Position numbers and translations under genes: made by a program. Under the pieces are notes generated by a model. That model made no database searches, was not told the DNA's origin, and saw only the letters and a program-made list of their open reading frames with translations. A stretch of 64,000 nucleotides of DNA from Streptomyces xantholiticus (GTDB taxonomy: Bacteria > Actinomycetota > Actinomycetes > Streptomycetales > Streptomycetaceae): the NCBI RefSeq assembly GCF_014651015.1, contig NZ_BMWB01000003.1, forward strand, positions 244,847 through 308,846, read 5' to 3'. Shown here piece after piece: positions 52,996 through 64,000 of this stretch. Positions within the stretch are counted from its first letter, which is position 1; each line of letters begins with the position of its first letter.

Positions 52996-54678
52996 GTGAC
53001 GACGATCACCCCCGATTCCGGGAACCGACCAGGGGACCGACCCTCATTTTCGCCCGCGCCCGGTGCGCCCGGTACGCTCACCGCCGTGCCACACGCTGAT
53101 CAGTCTCCAACCACCCAGCAGGACGCCCCCGCGAAACATCCGGGAGCGCCCCGTCCGGACCGGCCCCGCCCGACGAAGCTCGCGGAGCTGGCGGCCAGGC
53201 TGGGGGTGCAGACCGAGAGCGCCGCGGAGGTCACCGGCATCACCCACGACTCGCGGGCGGTACGCCCCGGCGACGTGTACGCCGCACTGCCCGGGGCGCG
53301 CCTCCACGGCGCCGACTTCGTGGCCCAGGCCGCCGACCTGGGAGCGGCCGCCGTCCTCACCGACGAGACGGGCGCCGAACGCGCGGCGGCCACCGGCCTT
53401 CCGGTACTCGTCACCGACGACCCGCGGGGCAAGATGGGTGAGCTCGCCGCGGAGATCTACGGCCACCCCGGCAACGATCTGCTGCAGATCGGCATCACCG
53501 GCACCTCGGGGAAGACCACCACGGCCTACCTCGTCGAGGGCGGCCTCAAGGCGGCCGGCCGCTCCCCGGGCCTGATCGGCACGGTCGAGATGCGCATCGG
53601 CGACGAGCGCATCAAGTCCGAGCGCACGACACCCGAAGCGACCGACCTGCAGGCGCTGTTCGCGGTCATGCGTGAACGCGGCGCCGACTCGGTCGCCATG
53701 GAGGTCTCCAGCCACGCGCTCGTGCTCGGCCGGGTCGACGGCTGTGTCTTCGACATCGCCGTCTTCAACAACCTCAGCCCCGAGCACATGGAATTCCACT
53801 CCGACATGGAGGACTACTTCCAGGCGAAGGCGCAGCTGTTCACACCGCGGCGCAGCAAGGAAGCGGTCGTCAACCTCGACGACGACTACGGCCGCAGGCT
53901 CGCGGGCGAGGCCACGGTGCCCGTCACCACCTTCTCCGCCGAGGGGCATCCGGACGCCGACTGGCGGGCCGAGGACGTCGAAGTGGGCACCCATGGCTCG
54001 ACGTTCACCGCGGTCGGCCCCGGGGGTGAGCGGGTACGCGCTCAGGCGCCGCTGCCCGGCCCGTTCAACGTCGCCAACACCCTCGCCGCCGTCGTCACCC
54101 TCACCGTCGCCGGGCTCGACCCGCAGACCGCCGCCGACGGCATCGCCGCCGTCCCCGGCGTGCCGGGCAGGCTGGAGCGCGTCGACGCCGGCCAGCCGTA
54201 CCTCGCGGTGGTTGACTACGCGCACAAGACCGACGCCGTCGAATCCGTCCTGCGCTCGCTGCGCAAGGTCACGGAGGGCAAGATCCACATCGTGCTCGGC
54301 TGCGGCGGCGACCGCGATCGGACCAAGCGCGGCCCCATGGGCGCCGCGGCCGCACGACTGGCCGACACCGCCGTACTGACCTCCGACAACCCGCGCGGTG
54401 AGGACCCTCTCGCGATCCTCGCCACGATGCTGGCCGGCGCCGCGGAGGTGCCGATCCACGAACGCGGGGACGTCATGGTCCACGAGGACCGGGCCGCCGC
54501 CATCGCCGCGGCAGTCGCTCGCGCGGAGCCGGGCGACACCGTGCTCGTCGCGGGCAAGGGCCACGAACAGGGCCAGGACATCGCAGGAGTGGTCCGCCCG
54601 TTCGACGACCGCCAGGTGCTGCGCGCAGCCATCGAACGCTCGCTCAGCGGCGCAGCCGTCAAGAACAGTCAGGGATGA
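52996..54678 (+). CDS. murE: UDP-MurNAc-tripeptide synthetase
   Basis: Mur ligase (560 aa) adding the third amino acid (diaminopimelate) to UDP-MurNAc-L-Ala-D-Glu. P-loop GITGTSGKTTTAYL, metal Glu/His in MEVSSHAL, and the acceptor-specificity motif SDNPRGEDP, the DNPR signature of DAP-type enzymes. Streptomyces wall contains LL-DAP. About 50 extra N-terminal residues precede the family start (PTKLAELAARLG). GTG start with GGAGGT 8 nt upstream. Confidence 0.95.
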   Translation: MTTITPDSGNRPGDRPSFSPAPGAPGTLTAVPHADQSPTTQQDAPAKHPGAPRPDRPRPTKLAELAARLGVQTESAAEVTGITHDSRAVRPGDVYAALPGARLHGADFVAQAADLGAAAVLTDETGAERAAATGLPVLVTDDPRGKMGELAAEIYGHPGNDLLQIGITGTSGKTTTAYLVEGGLKAAGRSPGLIGTVEMRIGDERIKSERTTPEATDLQALFAVMRERGADSVAMEVSSHALVLGRVDGCVFDIAVFNNLSPEHMEFHSDMEDYFQAKAQLFTPRRSKEAVVNLDDDYGRRLAGEATVPVTTFSAEGHPDADWRAEDVEVGTHGSTFTAVGPGGERVRAQAPLPGPFNVANTLAAVVTLTVAGLDPQTAADGIAAVPGVPGRLERVDAGQPYLAVVDYAHKTDAVESVLRSLRKVTEGKIHIVLGCGGDRDRTKRGPMGAAAARLADTAVLTSDNPRGEDPLAILATMLAGAAEVPIHERGDVMVHEDRAAAIAAAVARAEPGDTVLVAGKGHEQGQDIAGVVRPFDDRQVLRAAIERSLSGAAVKNSQG

Positions 54679-54682
54679 CCCA

Positions 54683-56086
54683 GTGATCGCCCTCTCCCTC
54701 GCCGAGATCGCCGAAATCGTCGGCGGGCAGTCCCACGACATACCGGATCCGGCCACCCTCGTCACCGGCCCCGTCGTGATCGACTCCCGCGCGGTGGAAC
54801 CCGGCAGCCTGTTCGCCGCCTTCCGGGGCGAGAACGTCGACGGCCACGACTACGCGGAGCGCGCGGTGGCCGAGGGCGCTGTGGCCGTACTGGCCACCCG
54901 CCCCCTCGGGGTGCCCGCCATCGTCGTCGACGACGTGCAGAACGCCTTGGGACGCCTGGCGCGCGCCGTCGTCGAACGCCTCGGCACCAAGGTCGTCGCG
55001 CTCACCGGCTCGGCCGGGAAGACCAGCACCAAGGACCTGATCGCACAGGTGCTCCAGCGCAAGGCACCCACTGTCTGGACACCCGGTTCCCTCAACAACG
55101 AGATCGGCCTGCCCCTCACCGCGTTGCGTGCCACCCAGGACACCCAGCACCTGGTGCTGGAGATGGGAGCGCGCGGAATCGGCCATATTCGCTACCTCAC
55201 CGGACTGACCCCGCCCCGGATCGGCCTCGTGCTGAACGTCGGCACCGCACACATCGGCGAGTTCGGCGGCCGCGAGCAGATCGCGCAGGCCAAGGGCGAA
55301 CTCGTCGAGTCGCTGCCGAAGGACGGCGTCGCCGTGCTCAACGCGGACGACCCGCTGGTCCGCGCCATGGCATCCCGTACCGAAGCCCGTGTGCTGCTGT
55401 TCGGGGAGGCCGACGACGCCGCCGTACGTGCCGAGAATGTCCGGCTCACGGAGCACGGACAACCCACCTTCACGCTCCACACACCCACCGGGTGCAGTGA
55501 CGTGACCATGCGGCTGTACGGTGAGCACCACGTGTCGAACGCGCTCGCCGCGGCCGCCGTCGCCCATGAGCTGGACATGCCCGCCGACGAGATCGCCCTG
55601 GCGCTCTCCGAAGCCGGCACCCTCTCCCGCTGGCGGATGGAGGTCACGGAGCGTCCGGACGGCGTGACGGTCGTCAACGACGCCTACAACGCGAACCCCG
55701 AGTCCATGCGTGCCGCACTGCGTGCACTGGCCGCCATGGGCAAGGGGCGCCGTACGTGGGCGGTGCTCGGCCAGATGGCCGAGCTCGGTGACGAGGCACT
55801 CGTCGAGCACGACGCGGTCGGACGGCTCGCCGTCCGGCTCAACGTCGGCAAGCTCGTCGCGGTCGGGGGCAGGGAAGCGTCCTGGATGCAACTGGGCGCA
55901 TACAACGAGGGTTCGTGGGGTGAGGAGTCGGTGCACGTGTCCGACGCGCAGGCGGCGGTCGACCTGTTGCGCAGTGAGCTGCGCCCGGGAGACGTCGTGC
56001 TGGTGAAGGCTTCCCGGTCGGTCGGTCTGGAGCGGATCGCACAGGCTCTGCTCGAGGGCTTCGAGGGTGAGGGTGCCGTCCGATGA
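54683..56086 (+). CDS. murF: UDP-MurNAc-pentapeptide synthetase
   Basis: Mur ligase (467 aa) adding D-Ala-D-Ala. P-loop [28 protein letters not shown] metal site, [15 protein letters not shown] acceptor/ADP block. GTG start ([15 protein letters not shown]) is 4 nt after the murE stop. Its last 4 nt overlap mraY (ATGA). Confidence 0.95.
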   Translation: MIALSLAEIAEIVGGQSHDIPDPATLVTGPVVIDSRAVEPGSLFAAFRGENVDGHDYAERAVAEGAVAVLATRPLGVPAIVVDDVQNALGRLARAVVERLGTKVVALTGSAGKTSTKDLIAQVLQRKAPTVWTPGSLNNEIGLPLTALRATQDTQHLVLEMGARGIGHIRYLTGLTPPRIGLVLNVGTAHIGEFGGREQIAQAKGELVESLPKDGVAVLNADDPLVRAMASRTEARVLLFGEADDAAVRAENVRLTEHGQPTFTLHTPTGCSDVTMRLYGEHHVSNALAAAAVAHELDMPADEIALALSEAGTLSRWRMEVTERPDGVTVVNDAYNANPESMRAALRALAAMGKGRRTWAVLGQMAELGDEALVEHDAVGRLAVRLNVGKLVAVGGREASWMQLGAYNEGSWGEESVHVSDAQAAVDLLRSELRPGDVVLVKASRSVGLERIAQALLEGFEGEGAVR

Positions 56087-57153
56087 GGCAGATCCTCTTC
56101 GCGGGAGCCATCGGTCTCTTCCTGACGCTGATCGGTACCCCGCTGCTGATCAAGCTGCTGGCCCGCAAGGGATACGGGCAGTTCATCCGCGACGACGGCC
56201 CACGCACCCACGGCAGCAAGAAGGGCACGCCCACCATGGGCGGCATCTCCTTCATCCTCGCCACACTCATCGCGTACGCGCTCGCCAAGGTGATCACCGG
56301 TGAGGACCCGACCTTCTCGGGTGTCCTGGTGCTCTTCCTGATGGCCGGCATGGGCCTGGTCGGCTTCCTCGACGACTACATCAAGATCGTCAAGCAGCGG
56401 TCGCTCGGTCTGCGGGCCAAGGCGAAGATGGCCGGACAGCTGATCGTCGGCATCGCCTTCGCCGTGCTGTCACTGCAGTTCGCAGACCTGCGGGGTCTCA
56501 CCCCCGCCTCCACCAAGCTGTCGTTCATCACCGACTTCGGCTGGTCGATCGGCCCGGTGCTGTTCGTCGTCTGGGCGCTGTTCATGATTCTCGCGATGTC
56601 GAACGGCGTGAACCTGACGGACGGTCTGGACGGCCTGGCCACCGGTGCGTCGGTGATGGTCTTCGGTGCGTACACCTTCATCGGGCTGTGGCAGTTCCAG
56701 GAGTCCTGCGCCAACGCGCTGACCCTGACCAACCCCAACGCCTGCTTCGAGGTACGTGATCCGCTCGACCTCGCGGTCGTGGCGTCCGCGCTGATGGGCT
56801 CCTGCTTCGGCTTCCTGTGGTGGAACACGTCACCCGCCAAGATCTTCATGGGCGACACCGGCTCGCTCGCCCTGGGCGGCGCGCTCGCGGGCCTCGCGAT
56901 CTGCTCCCGTACGGAGTTCCTGCTCGCCCTCCTCGGCGGGCTGTTCGTCCTCATCACCATGTCCGTGGTGATCCAGGTCGGTTCCTTCAAGATGACCGGC
57001 AAGCGGGTCTTCAGGATGGCGCCGCTGCAGCACCACTTCGAACTCAAGGGGTGGTCCGAAGTCCTTGTGGTGGTCCGGTTCTGGATCATCCAGGGCATGT
57101 GCGTGATCGTGGGTCTCGGGCTCTTCTACGCGGGATGGGCAGCCGACAAGTGA
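56083..57153 (+). CDS. mraY: Phospho-MurNAc-pentapeptide translocase
   Basis: Ten-segment membrane enzyme (356 aa) making lipid I. Conserved loops: [20 protein letters not shown] in frame with TMGGISF, FLDDYIK (catalytic Asp-Asp), [10 protein letters not shown] (Asp), and [11 protein letters not shown]-terminal [20 protein letters not shown] holds the His cluster. ATGA overlap with murF, GTGA overlap with murD. Confidence 0.96.
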   Translation: MRQILFAGAIGLFLTLIGTPLLIKLLARKGYGQFIRDDGPRTHGSKKGTPTMGGISFILATLIAYALAKVITGEDPTFSGVLVLFLMAGMGLVGFLDDYIKIVKQRSLGLRAKAKMAGQLIVGIAFAVLSLQFADLRGLTPASTKLSFITDFGWSIGPVLFVVWALFMILAMSNGVNLTDGLDGLATGASVMVFGAYTFIGLWQFQESCANALTLTNPNACFEVRDPLDLAVVASALMGSCFGFLWWNTSPAKIFMGDTGSLALGGALAGLAICSRTEFLLALLGGLFVLITMSVVIQVGSFKMTGKRVFRMAPLQHHFELKGWSEVLVVVRFWIIQGMCVIVGLGLFYAGWAADK

Positions 57154-58562
57154 GCGACTGGCAGGGCAGGAACGTCACCGTCGCCGGCCTCGGAGTGAGC
57201 GGCATCAGTGCCGCGCGCGCCCTGGCCGGGCTCGGCGCGAAGGTCACCGTCGTGGACGGCGGATCCGGTGAGGCGCACGCGGCGCGCGCCGCCGAGATGG
57301 CCCAACTGGGCATCGCCGTGCGCCTGGGTGACGCAGAGACCCTGCCGGCCGGTACCGACCTGGTGGTCACCTCGCCCGGCTGGAAGCCGTCCAGCCCGCT
57401 CTTCGCCGCGGCGGCGGCCGCCGGTGTCGACGTCGTCGGCGACGTCGAGATCGCGTGGCGGCTGCGCGGCCCGGAAGCGGCGCCGTGGCTGGCGATCACC
57501 GGCACCAACGGCAAGACGACGACCACCCGGATGCTCGCCTCGATCCTCACGGCGGCCGGCCTGCGGACGGCCGCGATCGGCAACATCGGCACACCGATCG
57601 TCGACGTAGTCCTCGGCGACGAGCAGTACGACGTGCTCGCCGTCGAGCTCTCCAGCTACCAGTTGCACTGGGCGCCCTCCCTGCGCGCCCACTCCGCGGC
57701 CGTGCTCAACCTCGCGCCCGACCACCTCGACTGGCACGGCTCCATGGCGGCGTACGCCGCGGACAAGGGCCGTATCTACGAGGGCAACACAGTCGCCTGC
57801 GTCTACAACGTCGCCGACCCGGCGACCGAGGAGCTGGTCCGCGCGGCGGACGTCGAGGAGGGCTGCCGAGCCGTCGGCTTCACGCTCGGCACGCCTGCGC
57901 CGTCCCAACTCGGCATCGTGGAAGGCCTCCTGGTCGACCGGGCGTTCGTGGTGGACCGCCAGAAGCAGGCGCAGGAGCTCGCAGAGGTCGCCGACGTCAA
58001 CCCGCCGGCGCCGCACAACATCGCCAACGCCCTTGCGGCCGCCGCGCTGGCCCGCGCCTTCGGTGTCGAGCCGGCCGCGGTACGGGACGGACTGCGCGCC
58101 TTCCGGCCCGACCCGCACCGCATCGAGCACGTCGCGGACGTGGCGGGCGTCGCGTACATCGACGACTCCAAGGCGACCAACACGCACGCCGCGGAGGCCT
58201 CTCTGGCCGCGTACGAGCCGATCGTGTGGATCGCCGGGGGACTTGCCAAGGGCGCCACCTTCGACGAGCTGGTCACGGCCTCGGCGAAGCGGCTGCGGGG
58301 CGTCGTCCTCATCGGGGCCGACCGCGCCCTGATCCGCGAAGCCCTCGCGCGACACGCGCCCGAGGTCCCGGTCGTCGACCTCGAGCGGACCGACACTGGG
58401 GCGATGTCCGCGGCGGTACGGGAGGCGGCCTCGCTCGCCCGGCCCGGAGACACGGTGCTACTGGCACCGGCCTGCGCCTCGATGGACATGTTCACCAACT
58501 ACAACAAGCGGGGCGAGGCCTTCGCGGAAGCGGTCCGGGCCCTCGCCGACGAGCACGCCTGA
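57150..58562 (+). CDS. murD: UDP-MurNAc-L-Ala D-Glu ligase
   Basis: Mur ligase (470 aa) adding D-glutamate. N-terminal Rossmann [15 protein letters not shown]-loop [34 protein letters not shown] metal-His block and [18 protein letters not shown] 57150 overlaps mraY by GTGA; an in-frame ATG at 57135 is an alternative that would add five residues. Confidence 0.94.
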   Translation: MSDWQGRNVTVAGLGVSGISAARALAGLGAKVTVVDGGSGEAHAARAAEMAQLGIAVRLGDAETLPAGTDLVVTSPGWKPSSPLFAAAAAAGVDVVGDVEIAWRLRGPEAAPWLAITGTNGKTTTTRMLASILTAAGLRTAAIGNIGTPIVDVVLGDEQYDVLAVELSSYQLHWAPSLRAHSAAVLNLAPDHLDWHGSMAAYAADKGRIYEGNTVACVYNVADPATEELVRAADVEEGCRAVGFTLGTPAPSQLGIVEGLLVDRAFVVDRQKQAQELAEVADVNPPAPHNIANALAAAALARAFGVEPAAVRDGLRAFRPDPHRIEHVADVAGVAYIDDSKATNTHAAEASLAAYEPIVWIAGGLAKGATFDELVTASAKRLRGVVLIGADRALIREALARHAPEVPVVDLERTDTGAMSAAVREAASLARPGDTVLLAPACASMDMFTNYNKRGEAFAEAVRALADEHA

Positions 58563-58611
58563 CAGCCGCGAGGTCCGGCAGGTGCCGGGCACGACTGGAG
58601 GGACAGCAACC

Positions 58612-60555
58612 ATGCCGCCCACCGACGGGCCCCTGGGCCCGGGAGACACCCTCCCTGTCCCCGCCGCCGGGGCCGCCCCGCCGCCCCGCCGGCCGGCCCG
58701 CACCACCCCGGAGCCCGCACGTCCCGCGGCGGCCCCGCACACCACCGAGGCCGCGGCGCGGACGACCGTGGATGTTTCTTCCGTACCGCCGGGCCGTGCG
58801 CCCGCGGCCAGGGAAGCGGCCGACGGCGGGCGGACGGCTCCGCCGCCCCCGGTGGGTGCCTCTGCCGCCCCGGCGGCCCCCGACACCGCCGGGACGGCCG
58901 CGCCGCGCGCCGACGGCTGCGTCGTGCACCGGAGCGTTGCTCCGGTGGCCCCAGGGCGCGTCGGCAGGGCGGGGTCCTGGGTCCGGCAGGGCCCGCGCAG
59001 TCGGCCCGTCGCGCACGGCTACGGCGGCGGCGCCGCCCGGGGCGTGGCCCCGGCACCTCGTCGCCGTGCGCCGGGCCTGGCAGCCGCCGCCGGGGGCGCG
59101 GTACGCGTCGCAGGGGCGTGGATCGCCGGGCTCTTGCCCGCAGGCCCGGTGCCCGCCCTCGCCGGGGCGGCCGGCATCATGCCCGCAGGGCGCGTACCCG
59201 CCCTCACCGGCGGAGCCGGCATCGCGCTGCGGAGCCGGGTCGGGGGGGAGACGCGCCGGGCGTCCGGCGTGCGGGGCGGTGGGACGCGGGTGCCGAGCGC
59301 ATCCCGCGGTCCCAAGGGACCTCGCGGGCCGCGGCGGCTGTACGAGCAGGCGCGCAGGGCCTGGGACCGCCCGCTCACCGCGTACTACCTGATCCTGGGC
59401 AGCAGCCTGCTGATCACCGTGCTCGGTCTCGTCATGGTCTACTCCGCGTCGATGATCCAGGCGCTGGAGTACTCGCTGCCCGCCTCGTACTTCTTCCAGA
59501 AGCAGTTCGTCGCCGCGATCATCGGCACGGTCCTCCTGCTGGTCGCCTCCCGTATGCCGGTGAAGCTGCACCGGGCCCTGGCCTACCCGCTCCTGATGGT
59601 CACCGTCTTCCTGATGGTGCTGGTCCAGGTCCCGGGGATAGGGCATGCGGTCAACGGCAACCAGAACTGGATCTATCTCGGCGGCCCGTTCCAGCTGCAG
59701 CCCAGTGAATTCGGCAAACTCGCCCTGATCCTGTGGGGTGCCGACCTGCTGGCCCGCAAGCAGGACCGGCGGCTGCTGACCCAGTGGAAGCACCTGCTGG
59801 TCCCGCTCGTCCCCGTCGCCTTCCTCCTGCTCGGCCTGATCATGCTCGGTGGCGACATGGGCACGGCGATCATCCTGACCGCGATCCTGTTCGGTCTGCT
59901 GTGGCTCGCGGGGGCGCCGACCCGGCTCTTCGGCGGGGTGCTCTGCATCGCCGGGTTCGGAGGGCTGATGCTGATCAGGACCAGCGAGAACCGGATGTCC
60001 CGGCTCGAGTGCATCGGGGCGATCGACCTCGGTCCGGAAGGCGAGTGCTGGCAGGCAGTGCACGGCATCTATGCTCTTGCCTCAGGCGGATGGTTCGGTT
60101 CCGGCCTCGGTGCAAGTGTGGAAAAATGGGGCCAACTACCCGAACCGCATACTGACTTCATCTTCGCCATCGCCGGGGAGGAACTGGGCCTGGCGGGGAC
60201 GCTGTCGGTGCTCGCTCTGTTCGCGGCTCTAGGCTATGCGGGTATCCGCGTCGCCGGACGCACGGAGGACCCCTTCGTGAGGTACGCGGCGGGAGGCGTC
60301 ACCACGTGGATCACGGCTCAGGCCATGGTCAACATCGGTGCGGTGCTCGGTCTGCTGCCGATCGCCGGCGTCCCGCTGCCGCTGTTCTCCTACGGAGGGT
60401 CCGCTCTGCTGCCGACGATGTTCGCCGTCGGGCTGCTGATCGCCTTCGCGCGAGAGGAACCCGCGGCGAAGGCTGCCCTGGCCGTGCGGAGGCCCGGGGT
60501 GAGATGGAAGTCGATGAGACGGCGCGTCAAGAAGCGTCCGTCCGGAGAGCGGTGA
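58612..60555 (+). CDS. ftsW: Septal glycosyltransferase FtsW with long N-terminal extension
   Basis: SEDS-family lipid II polymerase partner of FtsI. The SEDS core (from about residue 255) has ten segments with YLILGSSLLITVLGLVMVYS, GNQNWIYLGG, LQPSEFGKL, PEPHTDFIFA and PLPLFSYGGS. The first ~250 residues are Pro/Ala/Gly/Arg-rich with an internally repeated PxxALxGxAGI stretch and mildly hydrophobic segments. Start ATG 58612 has GGAGGG 9 nt upstream; if wrong, a start nearer 59290 would leave over 700 nt of untranslated sequence in a tight operon. Confidence 0.88.
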   Translation: MPPTDGPLGPGDTLPVPAAGAAPPPRRPARTTPEPARPAAAPHTTEAAARTTVDVSSVPPGRAPAAREAADGGRTAPPPPVGASAAPAAPDTAGTAAPRADGCVVHRSVAPVAPGRVGRAGSWVRQGPRSRPVAHGYGGGAARGVAPAPRRRAPGLAAAAGGAVRVAGAWIAGLLPAGPVPALAGAAGIMPAGRVPALTGGAGIALRSRVGGETRRASGVRGGGTRVPSASRGPKGPRGPRRLYEQARRAWDRPLTAYYLILGSSLLITVLGLVMVYSASMIQALEYSLPASYFFQKQFVAAIIGTVLLLVASRMPVKLHRALAYPLLMVTVFLMVLVQVPGIGHAVNGNQNWIYLGGPFQLQPSEFGKLALILWGADLLARKQDRRLLTQWKHLLVPLVPVAFLLLGLIMLGGDMGTAIILTAILFGLLWLAGAPTRLFGGVLCIAGFGGLMLIRTSENRMSRLECIGAIDLGPEGECWQAVHGIYALASGGWFGSGLGASVEKWGQLPEPHTDFIFAIAGEELGLAGTLSVLALFAALGYAGIRVAGRTEDPFVRYAAGGVTTWITAQAMVNIGAVLGLLPIAGVPLPLFSYGGSALLPTMFAVGLLIAFAREEPAAKAALAVRRPGVRWKSMRRRVKKRPSGER

Positions 60556-60561
60556 ATTTCG

Positions 60562-61656
60562 GTGCATGTCGTACTCGCCGGTGGGGGGACCGCCGGCCAT
60601 ATCGAGCCCGCGCTCGCCCTCGCGGACGCCCTGCGCAGGCAGGACCCGACCGTGGGCATCACGGCCCTCGGTACGGAGCGCGGCCTCGAGACCCGGCTCG
60701 TGCCGGAGCGCGGCTACGAACTGGCGCTCATCCCCGCCGTCCCGCTGCCGCGCAAGCCCACCCCGGAACTGATCACCGTCCCGGGGCGGCTGCGCGGCAC
60801 CATCAAGGCCGCGGAGCAGATCCTCGCCCGTACGAAGGCGGACTGCGTCGTCGGTTTCGGCGGTTATGTGGCGCTGCCCGGCTATCTCGCCGCCAAGCGC
60901 CTCGGCGTGCCGATCGTCATCCACGAGGCCAACGCCCGCCCCGGTCTGGCCAACAAGATCGGTTCGCGGTACGCCGCCGGAGTCGCCGTCGCCACCCCCG
61001 ACAGCAAGCTGCGAGGTGCCCGCTACATCGGCATCCCGCTGCGTCACACCATCGCGACGCTCGACCGCGCCAGGGTCCGCCCCGAGGCGCGCGCGGCCTT
61101 CGGTCTCGACCCCAATCTGCCGACGCTGCTGGTCTCCGGCGGCTCGCAGGGAGCCCGCCGCCTCAACGAGGTGACCCAGCAGATCGCCCCGGTGCTCCAG
61201 CGCTCCGGAATCCAGATCCTGCACGCGGTCGGACCGAAGAACGAAGTGCCGCGCGTGGACAACATGCCCGGCATGCCGCCCTATGTGCCGGTACCGTACG
61301 TGGACCGGATGGATCTCGCGTACGCCGCCGCCGACATGATGCTCTGCCGTGCGGGCGCGATGACCGTCGCCGAACTCTCCGCCGTGGGCCTGCCCGCCGC
61401 TTACGTGCCGCTGCCGATCGGCAACGGCGAACAGCGGCTCAACGCCCAGCCGGTGGTGAAGGCCGGCGGCGGACTGCTGGTCGACGACGCCGAGCTGACC
61501 CCCGAGTGGGTCCATGGCAACGTCCTTCCGGTGCTCGCCGATCCGCACCGGCTGTACGAGATGTCGCGTGCGGCCGCCGAATTCGGCCGCAGGGACGCCG
61601 ACGACCTGCTCGTCGGAATGGTGTACGAGGCGATTGCTGCACGCCGCAAGGCGTGA
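60562..61656 (+). CDS. murG: Lipid II synthase MurG
   Basis: GT-B glycosyltransferase (364 aa) transferring GlcNAc to lipid [17 protein letters not shown] is the first G-loop, [15 protein letters not shown] and [12 protein letters not shown] are acceptor elements, and [13 protein letters not shown] and [17 protein letters not shown] form the UDP-GlcNAc site. GTG start 6 nt after ftsW. murC, which usually follows, is absent. Confidence 0.95.
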   Translation: MHVVLAGGGTAGHIEPALALADALRRQDPTVGITALGTERGLETRLVPERGYELALIPAVPLPRKPTPELITVPGRLRGTIKAAEQILARTKADCVVGFGGYVALPGYLAAKRLGVPIVIHEANARPGLANKIGSRYAAGVAVATPDSKLRGARYIGIPLRHTIATLDRARVRPEARAAFGLDPNLPTLLVSGGSQGARRLNEVTQQIAPVLQRSGIQILHAVGPKNEVPRVDNMPGMPPYVPVPYVDRMDLAYAAADMMLCRAGAMTVAELSAVGLPAAYVPLPIGNGEQRLNAQPVVKAGGGLLVDDAELTPEWVHGNVLPVLADPHRLYEMSRAAAEFGRRDADDLLVGMVYEAIAARRKA

Positions 61657-61669
61657 GAAGGCAGGGAGC

Positions 61670-62494
61670 GTGGCCGGACCGACCACCGCGAAACGCAGTA
61701 CGCCGGGCCCCTCCGGCGGGCCGGACGGACCGAACGGGGCGGACGGCAAGGGCCGTCCGTCCCGGGTGGACACGCCCCCCGGCCGCTTCCGGCGGCCCGG
61801 GCCCCGCTTCCTGCTGATCGCCCTCGCCGCGCTCCTGCTCGTCGCCGGTGTCCTCTGGCTGCTCTACGGCTCCTCGTGGCTGCGCGCCGAACACGTGGAG
61901 ACCACCGGCACGGACGTGCTCACCCCGGCCGAGGTGGAGGCCGCGGCGAAGGTGCCGATCGGGGAGCCGCTCGTCTCGGTCGACACGGACGCCGTCGAGG
62001 CCCGGCTGGTGCGGGCACTGCCGCGTATCGACTCGGTCGAAGTCGGGCGGGCGTGGCCGCACGGCATCGAACTGGTCGTCATCGAACGAAAGCCGGTCCT
62101 GCTGCTCGAAAAGGGCGAAAAGTTCGTCGAAGTGGACGCGGACGGAGTCCGGTTCGCCACGGTCGTCAAGGCGCCGAAGGATGTTCCCCTGCTCCGGCTC
62201 GAAGTTGACCGCTCGCCGAGCCTGAAGCGATTCGGCCCGGACCGGCTGCTCGCGGAGGCGGTCCGGGTCCAAGGCGATCTGCCCCCGAAAGTCACCGCCG
62301 ATCTGAAGAGTATGAAAGTAGTCTCGTACGACTACATCTCCCTGAAGTTGAGCGGCAATCGCACCGTGGTGTGGGGCAGCTCCGAGGCGGGGGAGGCGAA
62401 GGCCCGCGCACTCGAGGCACTCATGAAAGCAGCTCCGAAGGCCGGGTACTTCGATGTGAGTGCGCCCAGCGCGCCTGCCACGTCCGGGAGTTGA
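61670..62494 (+). CDS. ftsQ: Divisome scaffold FtsQ
   Basis: Bitopic division protein (274 aa). A cytoplasmic Pro/Gly/Arg-rich leader of about 45 residues, one membrane segment (FLLIALAALLLVAGVLWLLYG), POTRA domain (WLRAEHVETTGTDVLTPAEV) and the FtsQ beta domain (LPRIDSVEVGRAWPHGIELV, VVIERKPVLLLEKGEKFVEV). GTG start with GGCAGGGAG immediately upstream. Ends 283 nt before ftsZ. Confidence 0.92.
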   Translation: MAGPTTAKRSTPGPSGGPDGPNGADGKGRPSRVDTPPGRFRRPGPRFLLIALAALLLVAGVLWLLYGSSWLRAEHVETTGTDVLTPAEVEAAAKVPIGEPLVSVDTDAVEARLVRALPRIDSVEVGRAWPHGIELVVIERKPVLLLEKGEKFVEVDADGVRFATVVKAPKDVPLLRLEVDRSPSLKRFGPDRLLAEAVRVQGDLPPKVTADLKSMKVVSYDYISLKLSGNRTVVWGSSEAGEAKARALEALMKAAPKAGYFDVSAPSAPATSGS

Positions 62495-62777
62495 CGCTCA
62501 TCCGTGCTGGCCAGCACCCTGGTTGGTCACGGCTGTGCGTGATCACATAGGGTGAAAAGAAAAACGGGAGGTTCGGCGTGTTCGTTGAACGGGCGCCACT
62601 TGTCGACTTAGTGTCCTGTTCGGAAGAGTCCAGGGAACAGACACACTGGTAACCCTAAACTTCAGCGTTAGGGTTCGGGTCGGCAGCCGGCTGGTCGGGC
62701 CGTCCCAATTCGACATCAGTCGTCGCAGCGCGGCCCGCGCGGCGGCGACACGTAACTCGAGGCGAGAGGCCTTCGAC
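62495..62777 (+). promoter_or_regulatory. ftsZ regulatory region
   Basis: The 283-nt gap is too long for a simple operon junction. It holds TGGTCA / TAGGGT (62524-62529 and 62548-62553, 18-nt spacer), two opposed GACAC words (62611-62615 reverse and 62640-62644 forward), and an inverted repeat AACCCTAA / TTAGGGTT (62651-62658, 62668-62675) with 9 nt between. A GTGCTGG / CCAGCAC palindrome (62504-62517) follows ftsQ. In S. coelicolor several developmentally controlled promoters precede ftsZ. Confidence 0.7.
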
Positions 62778-63989
<1,212 letters not shown>

Positions 63990-64000
63990 CAGTGCAGCAC

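Noticed and set aside
62651..62675. AACCCTAA / TTAGGGTT as a telomere-like element
   Set aside because: A single short dyad in a promoter, not an array; a regulatory role is more likely.

Overview
The window is a core chromosomal segment of a Streptomyces (high-GC actinomycete). Base composition is very GC-rich and GTG starts are common. The content matches the conserved Streptomyces arm from glkA through macRS, trpEG/aroH and the thi genes to the dcw (division and cell-wall) cluster ending in ftsZ. In S. coelicolor this corresponds, from memory, to roughly SCO2136 down to SCO2082. I see no phage, insertion sequence, CRISPR array, tRNA or rRNA.

Layout. (1) 1-8.2 kb: a secreted NlpC/P60 hydrolase, a lipoprotein metalloprotease, a polytopic GT87-type glycosyltransferase, a PimB-like GT4 mannosyltransferase, a FadD15-type acyl-CoA ligase and a metallophosphoesterase. 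(2) 8.2-14.9 kb: an SRPBCC protein, an ArsA-like P-loop protein, a DUF5304 protein with glkA, an EEP-family phosphodiesterase, an esterase and a PlsC-type acyltransferase. (3) 14.9-19.2 kb: the MacS/MacR two-component pair, a phosphofructokinase with a PPi-type donor residue, and a D-2-hydroxyacid dehydrogenase. (4) 19.2-22.8 kb: a fused anthranilate synthase under a three-Trp-codon leader attenuator, divergent from class II DAHP synthase. (5) 22.8-25.4 kb: iron storage (bfd under an iron box, bfr), a molybdopterin oxidoreductase and endonuclease IV. (6) 25.4-34.8 kb: a PASTA Ser/Thr kinase, the thiO-thiS-thiG operon with a TPP riboswitch, an FAD reductase, an Rv2175c-family DNA-binding protein, thiE, metF and a membrane protein with a Tyr/Gln/Gly-rich tail. 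(7) 34.8-43.2 kb: a CrtI-like oxidase, a DUF4126 membrane protein with a candidate MacR box, a TetR/YhgE/ABC-like operon behind a perfect palindrome, a HEPN protein, a methyltransferase and a DUF3040 protein. (8) 43.4-49.1 kb: TgpA, DUF58 and MoxR operon plus beta-carbonic anhydrase. (9) 49.3-64 kb: rsmH-ftsL-ftsI-murE-murF-mraY-murD-ftsW-murG-ftsQ-ftsZ, all plus strand and tightly packed, with no mraZ and no murC.

Much of the order (NlpC/P60, PimB, FadD15, SRPBCC, ArsA-like, acyltransferase, DAHP synthase, kinase, Rv2175c, MTHFR, DUF3040, dcw) mirrors my recollection of Mycobacterium tuberculosis Rv2190c down to Rv2150c. The window is therefore largely an ancient envelope and division neighbourhood with Streptomyces-specific insertions. 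The most unusual items are an ABC-like protein that has lost nearly every ATPase motif, an FtsW with a very long low-complexity N-terminus, an orphan CsoR-like operator, a MacR-like box in the window that also encodes MacR, and a run of apparently leaderless genes.
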